NCBI GenBank assembly: GCA_008017145.1
Contig: SSGY01000034.1
Span: 1 to 5,839, forward strand
DNA length: 5,839 nucleotides
Direction: 5' to 3'
From: Neisseriales bacterium
GTDB lineage: Bacteria; Pseudomonadota; Gammaproteobacteria; Burkholderiales; UBA11063
Each line of letters starts with the position of its first letter. Position 1 is the first letter of the stretch. The translations under genes and the position numbers were made by a program. Positions 5,574-5,839 of this stretch are shown here, piece by piece. A model generated the notes under the pieces. The model ran no database searches, was not told where the DNA came from, and saw only the letters and a list, made by a program, of their open reading frames with translations.

Positions 5574-5839
5574 TCATAACAACGTATTACAGAGAATTAT
5601 ATGATTTAAGATTGGAGAATAAGAATCACTCTCACCAATAACTCGTGTTAAATTATCTGGATTACAGCAAGCTTTATGTTTTAATCGCAACATATCTGCA
5701 AAGTAAGCCATTCTTTCTTCTTGATTTTGCATTGGTAAAACATCCTGCATTTGTTTACCAACCAACGCTTCTGCTGAGCTAGCACCTAACTCATATAAGC
5801 GATTTTCTCCAGCAAAAATAATTACATCATTCAAATCCA
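5574..5839 (-). CDS. Partial protein with a PAS-like segment (5' end outside window)
   Basis: The reading frame is open from the right edge to a TGA at 5574-5576. It gives about 88 residues, and the true start is not certain. A TTG at 5832-5834 could begin it, but the frame continues upstream through GAT into the last two bases (TG), which could be the end of an ATG just outside. The stretch VIIFAGENRLYELGASSAEA followed by LVGKQMQDVLP resembles the core of a PAS sensor domain, where an ELG..S.E.LVGK...D pattern is common. The remainder, with MAYFADMLRLKH and a CC pair, does not complete a domain I can name. No kinase, GGDEF or DNA-binding domain follows before the stop. The product is either a small PAS-like protein, the C-terminal end of a larger one, or a decayed remnant. 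There is no clear terminator after it. Confidence 0.4.
   Translation of the reverse strand, partial: DLNDVIIFAGENRLYELGASSAEALVGKQMQDVLPMQNQEERMAYFADMLRLKHKACCNPDNLTRVIGESDSYSPILNHIILCNTLL

Overview
The window suggests a chromosomal segment of an AT-rich proteobacterium that makes ubiquinone. UbiD, the start of a PdxY-type kinase and a small ferritin-like protein all look most like beta- or gammaproteobacterial versions, judged from memory of these families. The species cannot be named from the sequence. All supported genes lie on the minus strand, so they read from the right edge towards the left. No tRNA, rRNA, insertion sequence or CRISPR array was seen.

Layout from right to left. (1) 5574-5839 is the 3' part of an open frame that looks like a fragment of a PAS domain. 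(2) 5456-5573 holds a good sigma70-like promoter with a 9-bp tandem repeat upstream of it. It drives a 143-residue ferritin-like diiron protein (5024-5455), which ends in a hairpin terminator (4982-5016). (3) 4713-4981 is a gene-poor spacer with operator-like structure: three related 14-bp direct repeats, a hyphenated palindrome and promoter-like sequences on both strands. (4) 2646-4712 encodes a 688-residue Asn/Gln/Ser-rich lipoprotein of unrecognised family, the least explained gene here. (5) 2463-2645 is a 183-bp spacer with a perfect 14-bp stem-loop just ahead of ubiD. (6) ubiD (999-2462), a LysR-type regulator (60-968) and the first 16 codons of a pdxY-like kinase (1-50) follow with gaps of 30 and 9 nt. 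This spacing suggests one operon.

How they fit together. UbiD is the prenylated-FMN decarboxylase of ubiquinone synthesis, and the kinase belongs to vitamin B6 salvage. The LysR protein between them may control the cluster, but its effector cannot be read from sequence. The ferritin-like protein and the lipoprotein seem to be independent units, each with its own upstream control region. I see no clear defence, secretion or mobile system. The most unusual objects are the large lipoprotein, whose layout loosely resembles alpha-helical pore-forming proteins, and the repeat-rich region upstream of it.
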